A stretch of 7,125 nt of DNA from Erysipelotrichaceae bacterium. GTDB lineage: Bacteria; Bacillota_I; Bacilli_A; Erysipelotrichales; Erysipelotrichaceae. Below, piece by piece: positions 1 to 5,750 of this stretch. The DNA lies in contig JAFZBT010000057.1 in the NCBI GenBank assembly GCA_017561615.1, positions 1-7,125 of the forward strand. The letters are read 5' to 3'. The position numbers were made by a program, and so were the translations under genes. The notes beneath the pieces were generated by a model. The model made no database searches and was not told where the DNA came from. It worked only from the letters and a program-made list of their open reading frames with translations. Each line of letters starts with the position of its first letter. The first letter of the stretch is position 1.

Positions 1-58
1 CCATCCGCGGGTCGCCAGCCGCGAAGACCTCATCGAGATCATCAGAAAGTGCCTGTAG
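1..58 (+). CDS. 3' end of a gene, possibly iron-containing alcohol dehydrogenase (partial)
   Basis: Reading from base 2, eighteen codons end in TAG at 56-58 and translate as HPRVASREDLIEIIRKCL; the gene begins left of the window. The pattern 'xPR-(few residues)-(E/D)D-(L/I)-x-x-(I/L)-x-x-x-(A/C)L-stop' resembles the extreme C-terminus of group III iron-dependent alcohol dehydrogenases (FucO/YiaY type), which usually reads NPR followed by a short amphipathic helix. With so few residues this is only a suggestion; other alpha/beta enzymes end similarly. A bidirectional terminator follows 21 bases later and the next gene converges on it, so this gene ends a + strand transcription unit. A redox enzyme would fit the dehydrogenase-rich surroundings, but that is inference. 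Confidence 0.45.
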   Translation, partial: HPRVASREDLIEIIRKCL

Positions 59-79
59 GATAACGATCATGACAAAAGA

Positions 80-107
80 AAAAGCAATGACCGCGGTCAT
101 TGCTTTT
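80..107. terminator. bidirectional intrinsic terminator (28-bp perfect palindrome)
   Basis: Bases 80-107 are a perfect inverted repeat with half-site AAAAGCAATGACCG and its centre between 93 and 94. It sits between a + strand gene ending at 58 and a minus-strand gene ending at 117. Read on the minus strand, the hairpin is followed by a T-rich run (complement of the A-rich 72-83), giving a strong intrinsic terminator for the dehydrogenase operon. Read on the + strand it ends in only four Ts, so it is weaker there. Confidence 0.85.
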
Positions 108-116
108 AATATGGCA

Positions 117-1184
117 TTACTGTCTGTCGAGTTCCGGCTTGACCAGGATCTTGTAGAAGAACTCCTTCTTGTCTGCCATCGTGCGGACGCCTTCATAGGT
201 CTGTGACAGAGAGATGCGGTGGGAAATGATCGGCTCGTACTGGATCTTGCCGCTTCTGAGGGCTTCCAGGGCGATGTCCCAGGCATGATGCGGATAGGAC
301 TTGAATTCAAAGCTCCAGGTTCCTCTGATGCAGATCTGCTTGCGCAGCAGCTGTTCATAGGACTTGTTGGTGACTTCCAGATTGCCGACCGGCCGGCCGA
401 CCAAGCCGAGCTTGCCGCCGCGCTTGAGAATATCGAAAGCCTGATTGAAGACGAAGCCGGAACCGGAAGCTTCAAAGACGGCATCGACGCCCTGACCATT
501 GGTCTTGGCATTGATGACTGCCAGCGGGTCTTCCTCAGAAGAGCAGATGGCGTCAGTCAGACCGAGCTGCCTGGCGGTTGCGACCTTTTTGGGATCGAGG
601 TCGATCGCAAAGACATGCCCGGCGCCATAGGCTTTGGCCCACTGAGCGACGAAGATGCCGATGGCTCCCAGACCATAGACAGCGACATCGTCGCCGAATT
701 TGATCTCGTTGTTGCTGACGACGTGCAGGGCAACGGCGATCGGCTCCATGAAGGCGCTGGCTTCCGGATCAAGTCCTTCAGGGATCAGCACCAGGTTGGT
801 GTCAGGAACCCTGACGTATTCGGCAAAGCCGCCGTCAGAACGGGAACCCAGGAAGTCATAGTGCTCACACTGGGCATAATCGCCGATTTCACAGGGCTTG
901 CAGTGGTGGCAGGGAATCAGCGGAATGACTGCTACGTTTTTGTGAAGCAGAGCAGGGTCGGCTTCGCTGCCAAGTTTTACGACTTCACCGCCAAACTCAT
1001 GACCGGGTATGGTGGGGAAGTGGTAGGTTCCGGTGGTCAGAACCCGGGGAATGTCGCTGCCGCAGATGCCACAGGCGGCGATCTTCACTAAGACATCGTG
1101 TGATCCGAGTTCGGGAATGTCTACTTCTTCATAACGGAGGTCATCAACGCCGTGAAGGACTGCTGCTTTCATTTTTTCGCTCAT
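117..1184 (-). CDS. gatD: zinc-type MDR sugar-alcohol-phosphate dehydrogenase, GatD-like (galactitol-1-phosphate 5-dehydrogenase family)
   Basis: A 355-residue medium-chain dehydrogenase/reductase that would oxidise a polyol phosphate with NAD+ in the cytoplasm. The N-terminal GroES-like domain has catalytic zinc ligands C41 (in CGICGSD), H62 and E63 (GHEF), and E147 (MEP). The structural zinc lobe has C92, C95, C98 and C106. The Rossmann fold has GLGAIG at 171-176, and an acidic D195 ends beta-2, which favours NAD(H). Several blocks match E. coli GatD as remembered: CGSDxPR, the PLxPCxxCxxCxxGxYxQC zinc loop and YDFxGSRxDGGFAEY. E. coli GatD makes tagatose 6-phosphate from galactitol 1-phosphate; the substrate here is not proven, so the symbol denotes family. 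The start at 1184 has an AAAGGAA site seven bases upstream; the internal ATG at 1172 lacks one. It is the last gene of the operon, 18 nt after the isomerase gene and just before the terminator. Confidence 0.8.
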   Translation of the reverse strand: MSEKMKAAVLHGVDDLRYEEVDIPELGSHDVLVKIAACGICGSDIPRVLTTGTYHFPTIPGHEFGGEVVKLGSEADPALLHKNVAVIPLIPCHHCKPCEIGDYAQCEHYDFLGSRSDGGFAEYVRVPDTNLVLIPEGLDPEASAFMEPIAVALHVVSNNEIKFGDDVAVYGLGAIGIFVAQWAKAYGAGHVFAIDLDPKKVATARQLGLTDAICSSEEDPLAVINAKTNGQGVDAVFEASGSGFVFNQAFDILKRGGKLGLVGRPVGNLEVTNKSYEQLLRKQICIRGTWSFEFKSYPHHAWDIALEALRSGKIQYEPIISHRISLSQTYEGVRTMADKKEFFYKILVKPELDRQ

Positions 1185-1202
1185 TTTCAGTTTCCTTTCT
1201 GT

Positions 1203-1763
1203 TTATTCAATGTTGGCATGTTTGCGCCATAAACTGTGAAGGTCGGTAATGTTCCTGCGGTCGGCTATCAGCATGGCTGTCATGTCTGCCAGAAGCAGGA
1301 CGCTCTGTTCAAACAGGCTGCTCATGATCTGAGCGGATTTGATTTCTCCGGGCAGATTAAGCTTGGTTGAGCAGGGAATGCGGACGAACAGATCCTCATA
1401 AGGTGTCATTGATGACTGCGGGTTGGAACCGATGTGAATTATCTTGGGATTATACTTGCTGGCAACCTTGACCATGGCTACAGGCACGACGCTTTCGCCG
1501 GAACCGGAGCCCACGATCAGCAGGTCTCTGTCCGTAATGGCCGGTTCATTGATCTCGCCGACATAGTAGCTGTCGATCCCCAGATGATTCAGTCGCTTTT
1601 CGAAAGCCTGCATCATCAGCAGGACGCGACCGACGCCGACTACGAAAACCTTTTCGCTTTCACAGATCATTTCCGCCATTTTCTCTACCTGTGCAGGGTC
1701 AATGGCTTCAAAGACGGTTTGAAGCTCGGAAAGAACGGTTTCTCTGGTTTCCCTAAAGTTCAT
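1203..1763 (-). CDS. hxlB: 6-phospho-3-hexuloisomerase (SIS domain)
   Basis: 186 residues, the usual length for PHI, which interconverts D-arabino-3-hexulose 6-phosphate and fructose 6-phosphate in the cytoplasm. It is a single SIS domain. Features shared with B. subtilis HxlB as remembered are VxGxGR near 41-46, a FxxRLxHxG helix at 54-62, VGE at 68-70, GSGSGE at 85-90, MSSLFEQ at 147-153 with the presumed catalytic E152, and the HANxE C-terminus at 182-186. One oddity is that the usual GRSG phosphate-loop sequence reads GRVL here (45-48). In methylotrophs PHI partners hexulose-6-phosphate synthase, but no HxlA gene is present in this window; instead the gene lies between two polyol dehydrogenase genes (17 nt after one, 18 nt before the other). 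It therefore more likely handles a 3-keto hexose phosphate made by a dehydrogenase. The start at 1763 has AAGGAGA seven bases upstream. The family call is firm; the substrate is less so. Confidence 0.82.
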   Translation of the reverse strand: MNFRETRETVLSELQTVFEAIDPAQVEKMAEMICESEKVFVVGVGRVLLMMQAFEKRLNHLGIDSYYVGEINEPAITDRDLLIVGSGSGESVVPVAMVKVASKYNPKIIHIGSNPQSSMTPYEDLFVRIPCSTKLNLPGEIKSAQIMSSLFEQSVLLLADMTAMLIADRRNITDLHSLWRKHANIE

Positions 1764-1780
1764 GTTGGTTTCTCCTTGAT

Positions 1781-2791
1781 TTATCTGATCCTGACGATCA
1801 CCTTTCCCTTACGGGAGAGATCCGGATTCTTTATTTCTTCACGCATTTCTTCCATTGATATGACTCCGGCCAGAAAATCGTCGACCCTTACATAGCCGTC
1901 AGCGAGCATGTCGACTGCCAACTGGACAGTCTGCGGATTAAGATATGAATTCCTGATCGTCAATTCCTTCTGGAAGGCTTCATAGGGATAGTATGACGGC
2001 GGATCAGCGTCATCCCCCAACCCGAACAGCACTACGGTAGCGCATTTGCCGGCATAGTGCATGGCGCTTTCAATCGTTGATCTGATTCCGACGCATTCGA
2101 TTACCCTGTCCACGTTTCTGATTCCTGCTTTGCGGATGGTCTCAACAACGTCTTCCTTTAGCGGGTTAATGAACAAATCGGCTCCCAGACGTTCTGCCAG
2201 CTGCTTTTTGGACTGCTGAGTTTCCACGACGATGACCGCACCGGTCTTCTGATGGCTGAGCACTTCCAGCATCATGGTACCGATGGCGCCCATGCCCAGT
2301 ATCAGTACGCTGTTTCCCATTTTCAGATCCAGCTGCCTGAGTCCGTGAAGTACGCAGGACAGCGGTTCAGTCATTGAAGCATCTCTCAGTGAGAGTCTGT
2401 CGGGCAAGTGATAGACGTTCTGCTGTGGCGGGCAGACATACTCAGCCATGCCCTTTACAACTCCTCTGGCATTTTCACACATGTGCGGCATGCCGTTACG
2501 GCAGTAGTAGCAATGCCCGCAGCTGTAATTGGGATCGGCAGTAACCCGGTCCCCAACTTTGAAATCAGTGACGTTCTTGCCGACCGCTTCGACAATGCCG
2601 CTGATTTCATGGCCTAAAGCAACCGGGTAGCTGATGCCGTGAGATCCTGAACGCCCATGATACTTGTGTATGTCGGTTCCGCATAATCCGCAGTAGTGAA
2701 CGGCAATTCTTACGCCGTCATCTTCCAGTTTCGGTTCGGGAAGATCCCCGACTTTCAGATCGTACGGTCCGTATAGTACGAGTGCTTTCAT
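1781..2791 (-). CDS. zinc-dependent MDR polyol dehydrogenase (sorbitol/arabitol-phosphate dehydrogenase-like)
   Basis: A 336-residue cytoplasmic medium-chain dehydrogenase with all zinc ligands intact. Catalytic residues are C37 (CGLCGTD), H61 and E62 (GHE), and E142 (TEP); the structural site is C91, C94, C97 and C105. The Rossmann motif GMGAIG is at 166-171, and E190 at the end of beta-2 suggests NAD(H). The C-terminal block around 255-300 (a 'VxFGxG' strand, then YPYEAFQKELTIRNSYLNP, then AxDMLADGYV) is typical of the threonine-dehydrogenase-like/D-arabitol-(phosphate) dehydrogenase branch. Substrates in that branch are polyols or polyol phosphates oxidised at C2, C3 or C5, so the exact substrate cannot be assigned. 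The stop codon lies 17 nt before the isomerase start. The start at 2791 is three bases after the aldolase stop codon, and a modest AGGGA site lies inside the aldolase end, which suggests translational coupling. It is clearly not a duplicate of either other MDR gene here. Confidence 0.8.
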   Translation of the reverse strand: MKALVLYGPYDLKVGDLPEPKLEDDGVRIAVHYCGLCGTDIHKYHGRSGSHGISYPVALGHEISGIVEAVGKNVTDFKVGDRVTADPNYSCGHCYYCRNGMPHMCENARGVVKGMAEYVCPPQQNVYHLPDRLSLRDASMTEPLSCVLHGLRQLDLKMGNSVLILGMGAIGTMMLEVLSHQKTGAVIVVETQQSKKQLAERLGADLFINPLKEDVVETIRKAGIRNVDRVIECVGIRSTIESAMHYAGKCATVVLFGLGDDADPPSYYPYEAFQKELTIRNSYLNPQTVQLAVDMLADGYVRVDDFLAGVISMEEMREEIKNPDLSRKGKVIVRIR

Positions 2792-2794
2792 GAA

Positions 2795-3658
2795 TCAGTC
2801 CCTGTTGGTGAAAAGCAGGATAGCCTGCCTGACGTTTTCCTTCATGGCCTTGCGTCCGATGACCTGCAGGTCATGGTAATAGACATGGCCTTCAGAAGGC
2901 ATGCTGTCGCGGACAGCCTCACCGCCGGCTTTGGCCATGTATGTATAGTAGTTTATCTTGCGTACGCCGTTTCTTACGCACTTATGGATCTCTTCAGCCG
3001 TTACACCGCTGCCTCCATGCATGACGATGGGGACACCGGAAGCTTCCCTGAGTTCTCCGACGAGTTCGCTGTCCAGTATGGGAGCCTTGACATAGAGACC
3101 GTGGCTGGTGCCGAAGGAGCAGGCCAGCATGTCGATACCGGTAGCTTTGACAAAGTCTCTTGCCTGATCAGGGTTTGTAAAGTTGGCACGGTCAATGGCT
3201 CGGTTTTCCACGACATGGTCGTTGTTCAGCGTAAGACCGGCCATTTTGCCGAGCTCAGCCTCTACGCTGGCATCGTAAGCCTTGGCCATTTCCACGACGC
3301 GTTTCGTATTGGTCACGTTTTCATCGTAGGGCAGAGCGCTGCCGTCATACATGCAGGAGGTAAAACCCATTTCCAGGGCTTTTCTGATGGTGTCGATTTC
3401 CACCCCGTGGTCCAGATGGCAGCAGACCTTTACCTTTGAGGCCTTGGCCAGAGCGACCATGGCGGGTCCGATCCTGTCCAGTTCAATGATGCCCATTTCC
3501 TCATGAACGGGAGCGAAGTCGATGATGACCGGTTCATTCAGTTCTTCAGCGGCCTCCAGAATGGCGCACATGGTGGCCATGCCGGTGACATTGAAGGCGC
3601 CGATGGCGGTTTTTCTTTCTTCTGCTTCCTGAAGCAGTTCCTTAGCTGTTACTAACAT
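2795..3658 (-). CDS. class II (zinc) ketose-bisphosphate aldolase
   Basis: 287 residues, the normal length for the FbaA/GatY/KbaY type, which splits fructose 1,6- or tagatose 1,6-bisphosphate into dihydroxyacetone phosphate and glyceraldehyde 3-phosphate. Visible family motifs, in order, are GAFNV (20-24), CHLDHG (80-85, with proton-donor D83 and zinc ligand H84), YDGSALPYDENV (104-115), VEAELG (132-137), SFGTSHGLY (181-189, zinc ligand H186), HGGSGV (214-219, zinc ligand H214) and KINYYT (234-239). The last block usually reads KVN(V/I)xT, so this is a divergent branch and its substrate may be another phosphorylated ketose. No kinase for making a bisphosphate is visible in the window. The start at 3658 follows an AAGGAG at 3666-3671 that overlaps the stop codon of the upstream dehydrogenase (gap 11 nt), indicating coupled translation within the operon. 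Confidence 0.87.
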   Translation of the reverse strand: MLVTAKELLQEAEERKTAIGAFNVTGMATMCAILEAAEELNEPVIIDFAPVHEEMGIIELDRIGPAMVALAKASKVKVCCHLDHGVEIDTIRKALEMGFTSCMYDGSALPYDENVTNTKRVVEMAKAYDASVEAELGKMAGLTLNNDHVVENRAIDRANFTNPDQARDFVKATGIDMLACSFGTSHGLYVKAPILDSELVGELREASGVPIVMHGGSGVTAEEIHKCVRNGVRKINYYTYMAKAGGEAVRDSMPSEGHVYYHDLQVIGRKAMKENVRQAILLFTNRD

Positions 3659-3669
3659 GTTCTATCTCC

Positions 3670-4722
3670 TTAAAAGTGCAGATGGATGAGATTGCGGAAA
3701 CGTCCGGGAGCGGTCTCGAAGGCCTTCTGGGCGTCCTTGGCTTCAAACACTCCCTCAATGAATGGTCTGACCTCGATCAGCCGGTGCGATAGCAGGCTGG
3801 AAGACCGGACAAAGTCGCGCTGACTGGAATTGGCGCTGCCGATGATCTGATATGACCTCTTGTGGATCAGATGCGGGTCTACTTCGATCTTCTTATTGGG
3901 ATAGATGCCGCTGTAGATGACCAGTTTGCCGCAATAGGCCAGATACTTCATGGCGTCCTGGGCCACTTCCGCAGCCGGAGTGGTATCGAAGACAATGTCC
4001 GCGCCCCGGCCATGGGTATATTCCATGACCTTAGCCAGGGCATCTTCAGCAGTCGGGTCAATGACGTGGGTGGCTCCCAGCTGACTGGCCAGCTTAAGTC
4101 TTTCGGTATTCATGTCGATCACGATCGTCATGCAGCCCTTGAGGCGGGCAAGCTGGCTGTGCAGCTGTCCCATCATGCCGGCGCCGATGATCACGGCGTA
4201 ATAGCCGAACTGCGGATCAGCGCTTTCCACGCTGTGGAGCACGCAGGATATCGGTTCGATCAGGCAGGCTTCCTGCGGCGTTACGTCATAGTACTTGAAG
4301 ACATTCTGGGCCTTCTGCATCTGATACTCCATTAAGGCTGCCGTACCCGGATAGGGGGCTCCCGGCTGGACGATCAGGTTGCTGAAATTGGGGCAGCTCT
4401 GGGACTGACCGGTCTGGCAGTAATAACAGGTCCCGCAGGAAATGTTGACTCCGACGACGACCTTGTCGCCGACCTTGAAGTCCTTTCCCTGCAGTTCCTT
4501 GCCCACTTCCACGACGGTGCCGCTTACTTCGTGACCGCCGATCAGGGGAAGGTCGATCTTATGGACACCGGAGAAGACGCGCTGTTCATAGGTGCACAGG
4601 GCACAGTAGTCAGTCTTGATGATCATTTTGTCGGGATCGCAGGTGAACATCGGGTGTTCCTCGATCTCGACCTTGCCGATAGCCGTCAGGGCTATGACGT
4701 GATTAATCTTATCCATACACAA
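3670..4722 (-). CDS. zinc-binding MDR dehydrogenase with atypical ALCTYEQR active-site motif
   Basis: A 350-residue medium-chain dehydrogenase, first gene of the operon. Zinc ligands are present: C43, H64 and E65 (GGHE), and E156 (IEP) for the catalytic metal; C96, C99, C102 and C110 for the structural metal. The nucleotide motif GAGMMG is at 180-185, with D203 ending beta-2, so NAD(H) is likely. The usual CG(S/T)D after the catalytic cysteine is replaced by C43-TYEQR, so the Ser/Thr of the proton relay is retained as T44 but the conserved Asp is a Glu two positions on. It would act on a cytosolic sugar or polyol phosphate; the substrate is unknown. The start is ambiguous: TTG at 4722 has AGAGAGGA six bases upstream, whereas ATG at 4716 (two codons in) has a long 12-base spacing. 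I prefer TTG. The promoter lies immediately upstream. Confidence 0.78.
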   Translation of the reverse strand: MCMDKINHVIALTAIGKVEIEEHPMFTCDPDKMIIKTDYCALCTYEQRVFSGVHKIDLPLIGGHEVSGTVVEVGKELQGKDFKVGDKVVVGVNISCGTCYYCQTGQSQSCPNFSNLIVQPGAPYPGTAALMEYQMQKAQNVFKYYDVTPQEACLIEPISCVLHSVESADPQFGYYAVIIGAGMMGQLHSQLARLKGCMTIVIDMNTERLKLASQLGATHVIDPTAEDALAKVMEYTHGRGADIVFDTTPAAEVAQDAMKYLAYCGKLVIYSGIYPNKKIEVDPHLIHKRSYQIIGSANSSQRDFVRSSSLLSHRLIEVRPFIEGVFEAKDAQKAFETAPGRFRNLIHLHF

Positions 4723-4742
4723 AACAATTCCTCTCTATCTAA

Positions 4743-4771
4743 ATTATAAATTGAGACCCTGACGAAAATGT
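4743..4771 (-). promoter_or_regulatory. promoter of the dehydrogenase/aldolase/isomerase operon
   Basis: On the minus strand a perfect TATAAT lies at 4743-4748. The position 17 bases further upstream (4766-4771) reads ACATTT, a poor -35. The expected start of transcription, about 4736, is only 14 bases before the TTG start and coincides with the ribosome binding site. The poor -35 sits inside the repeated pseudo-palindrome at 4764-4775, so the site could be repressed or activated by a bound regulator. Confidence 0.6.
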
Positions 4772-4775
4772 TTCC
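4764..4775. promoter_or_regulatory. candidate RpiR operator, copy 1 (GAAAATGTTTCC)
   Basis: This 12-mer is a pseudo-palindrome (GAAA-ATG-TTTC) and recurs exactly at 5680-5691 in the divergent control region. RpiR-family proteins commonly bind GAAA/TTTC-type dyads. It overlaps the -35 position of the catabolic operon promoter. That the neighbouring RpiR protein binds here is inference from position and repetition. Confidence 0.6.
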
Positions 4776-4816
4776 CTTTGATGTCTGAAAAAGGGCTTCC
4801 GGCTGAAAAAGCGAAC

Positions 4817-4837
4817 AAAAAAGTCCCTTTTGGGACT
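4817..4837 (-). terminator. intrinsic terminator of the regulator gene
   Basis: On the minus strand AGTCCC-AAAA-GGGACT (4837 down to 4822) forms a short 6-bp hairpin followed by a run of six Ts (complement of 4817-4822). The hairpin overlaps the regulator's TAG stop (4836-4838). The short stem suggests partial read-through into the downstream operon is possible. Confidence 0.7.
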
Positions 4838-5576
4838 AGGATGTCTTATCAAGGTATTCGATGATGACGTGGCAGATGATGGAAAGCGAGACCCGGGATA
4901 CGTTCAGGGTGTTGGCCCCCAGGCTTTCCGAATAGCCGATGACGGTTACTTCGGAATACTGCTCCAGATTGGTGCCTTCCCGGCAGCACAGCGTGACCAC
5001 CTTGGCGCCGATCTCATTGGCGATGGCGGCGCTTTCCGCCAGTTCGGGAGTGGTGTTGTGGACGGAAATGATGATCACCAGATCGTCCGGCCTCAGGATG
5101 CTGCGGGAGCGCTGCATTACCACCGAATCCTTCATGACGAAGGCGTTGTAGCCCAGACAGACCAGATGATGGGCGAATTCGTCGGCAACCAGAGCCGTAT
5201 AGCCCCGGGAATACAGGAAGATGCGCCCGGATTTCTTTATGTAGGAGATGATCTTGAGGATCTGCGGAATGGAGATGTTGTCGATGGTACGTGAGCATTC
5301 GCGGTAGGCCTTGGCCAGCACGTCGTTCATGATGTAGGTCTCATCATTCGCCGGCGTGTTTTTCTGCTGCAGGGAGTAGCGCAGATGGGCAATGCCGTCA
5401 TAGCCGCATTTCCGGATGGCACGGGAAACGGTAGCCAGAGAGGTATAGGTCCTGGCCGCAATGGTGGTAATGGAAAGCTCGGGCAGAAGATCCTCGTTTT
5501 CATTCAGAAAATCGATGACCTGCTGCTCGGACTGGGACAGATTAAGGTAGTTTTCTTCGTTGATCTTCAGAGCCAT
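4836..5576 (-). CDS. RpiR/MurR-family transcriptional regulator (HTH + SIS)
   Basis: 246 residues, somewhat shorter than the usual 270-300 of the family. The N-terminal HTH_6 DNA-binding domain spans roughly 12-70: an LSQSEQQVIDFLNEN helix, then the ITTIAARTYTSLATVSRAIRKCGYDG recognition region, matching the 'A..tyvS.aTVsRf.kklGy.G' family pattern. The C-terminal SIS domain, about 105-240, has RIFLYSRGYTALVADEFAHHLVCLGY (118-143) and a VIIISVHNTTPEL strand-loop (167-179), the usual sugar-phosphate pocket. The protein probably binds a phosphosugar made by this pathway and controls both flanking operons; activator or repressor role is not decided. It lies between the catabolic operon and the divergent PTS operon, the classic place for a local regulator. 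The start at 5576 follows an AGGGAG site about five bases upstream. It has its own promoter and its own terminator. Confidence 0.88.
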   Translation of the reverse strand: MALKINEENYLNLSQSEQQVIDFLNENEDLLPELSITTIAARTYTSLATVSRAIRKCGYDGIAHLRYSLQQKNTPANDETYIMNDVLAKAYRECSRTIDNISIPQILKIISYIKKSGRIFLYSRGYTALVADEFAHHLVCLGYNAFVMKDSVVMQRSRSILRPDDLVIIISVHNTTPELAESAAIANEIGAKVVTLCCREGTNLEQYSEVTVIGYSESLGANTLNVSRVSLSIICHVIIEYLDKTS

Positions 5577-5640
5577 GGGGTCTCCCTTTCGCTTCCTGCA
5601 CTGATGCAGATGTCCAAAACATTGATATTTTTATACAAAT

Positions 5641-5669
5641 ATTCTACAGTATAAGTATGTTACAGGCAA
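5641..5669 (-). promoter_or_regulatory. promoter of the RpiR-type regulator gene
   Basis: On the minus strand TTGCCT (complement of 5664-5669) and TAGAAT (complement of 5641-5646) are separated by exactly 17 bases (5647-5663). They match the sigma-A consensus at 4 of 6 and 5 of 6 positions. The 5' leader to the ATG at 5576 would be about 58 bases. The nearest operator-like box starts 10 bases upstream of the -35. Confidence 0.55.
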
Positions 5670-5679
5670 TCTGCCAGCA

Positions 5680-5691
5680 GAAAATGTTTCC
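5680..5691. promoter_or_regulatory. candidate RpiR operator, copy 2 (GAAAATGTTTCC)
   Basis: Exact copy of the 12-mer at 4764-4775. It lies just upstream of the regulator -35 on one strand and about 60 bases upstream of the PTS -10 on the other. A site upstream of both promoters, rather than over a -10, would suit an activator or a looping repressor. Confidence 0.6.
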
Positions 5692-5703
5692 GCATTGCTG
5701 CGG
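5690..5703. repeat. small perfect inverted repeat CCGCA-TTGC-TGCGG
   Basis: Perfect 5-bp arms with a 4-base centre, abutting the right end of operator copy 2. A second partly overlapping dyad (CAGC...AATG at 5675-5686 against CATT-GCTG at 5693-5700) encloses part of the same operator. It could be a second protein-binding site or chance; no family is recognised. Confidence 0.4.
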
Positions 5704-5708
5704 ATAAT

Positions 5709-5721
5709 GAAAAGGTTTTTC
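5709..5721. promoter_or_regulatory. operator-like box, copy 3 (degenerate, GAAAAGGTTTTTC)
   Basis: This box keeps the GAAAA...TTTTC dyad and matches the exact 12-mer at 9 of 12 positions when aligned from the first G. It starts 29 bases after copy 2 on the same strand and lies about 30 bases upstream of the PTS extended -10. With the T at 5708 it also loosely resembles a CcpA cre site, but the central CG is missing. Confidence 0.35.
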
Positions 5722-5750
5722 GAATATGAACTTTATTCGGTTTTTTTCCG

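Noticed and set aside
219..1091. 290-codon open frame on the + strand opposite the GatD-like gene
   Set aside because: The minus-strand frame carries complete MDR zinc and Rossmann motifs. The + strand product shows no recognisable fold pattern and has no ribosome binding site, so it is a shadow of the real gene.
1203..1763. Ribulose monophosphate formaldehyde-fixation operon
   Set aside because: An HxlB-like isomerase alone is not enough: no hexulose-6-phosphate synthase motif was seen in any frame, and the neighbours are polyol dehydrogenases and a PTS.
1434..1895. 153-codon + strand frame spanning the isomerase/dehydrogenase junction
   Set aside because: It crosses a real gene boundary on the opposite strand, lacks a ribosome binding site, and its content is explained by codon bias of the minus-strand genes.
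2873..3439. 188-codon + strand frame opposite the aldolase
   Set aside because: It is antisense to a gene with intact catalytic motifs and has no family resemblance or ribosome binding site.
4804..4817. Cre-like sequence TGAAAAAGCGAACA (CcpA site)
   Set aside because: The central CG of the cre consensus is displaced and the sequence is not palindromic. It lies well upstream of the promoter next to the regulator terminator, which is insufficient support.
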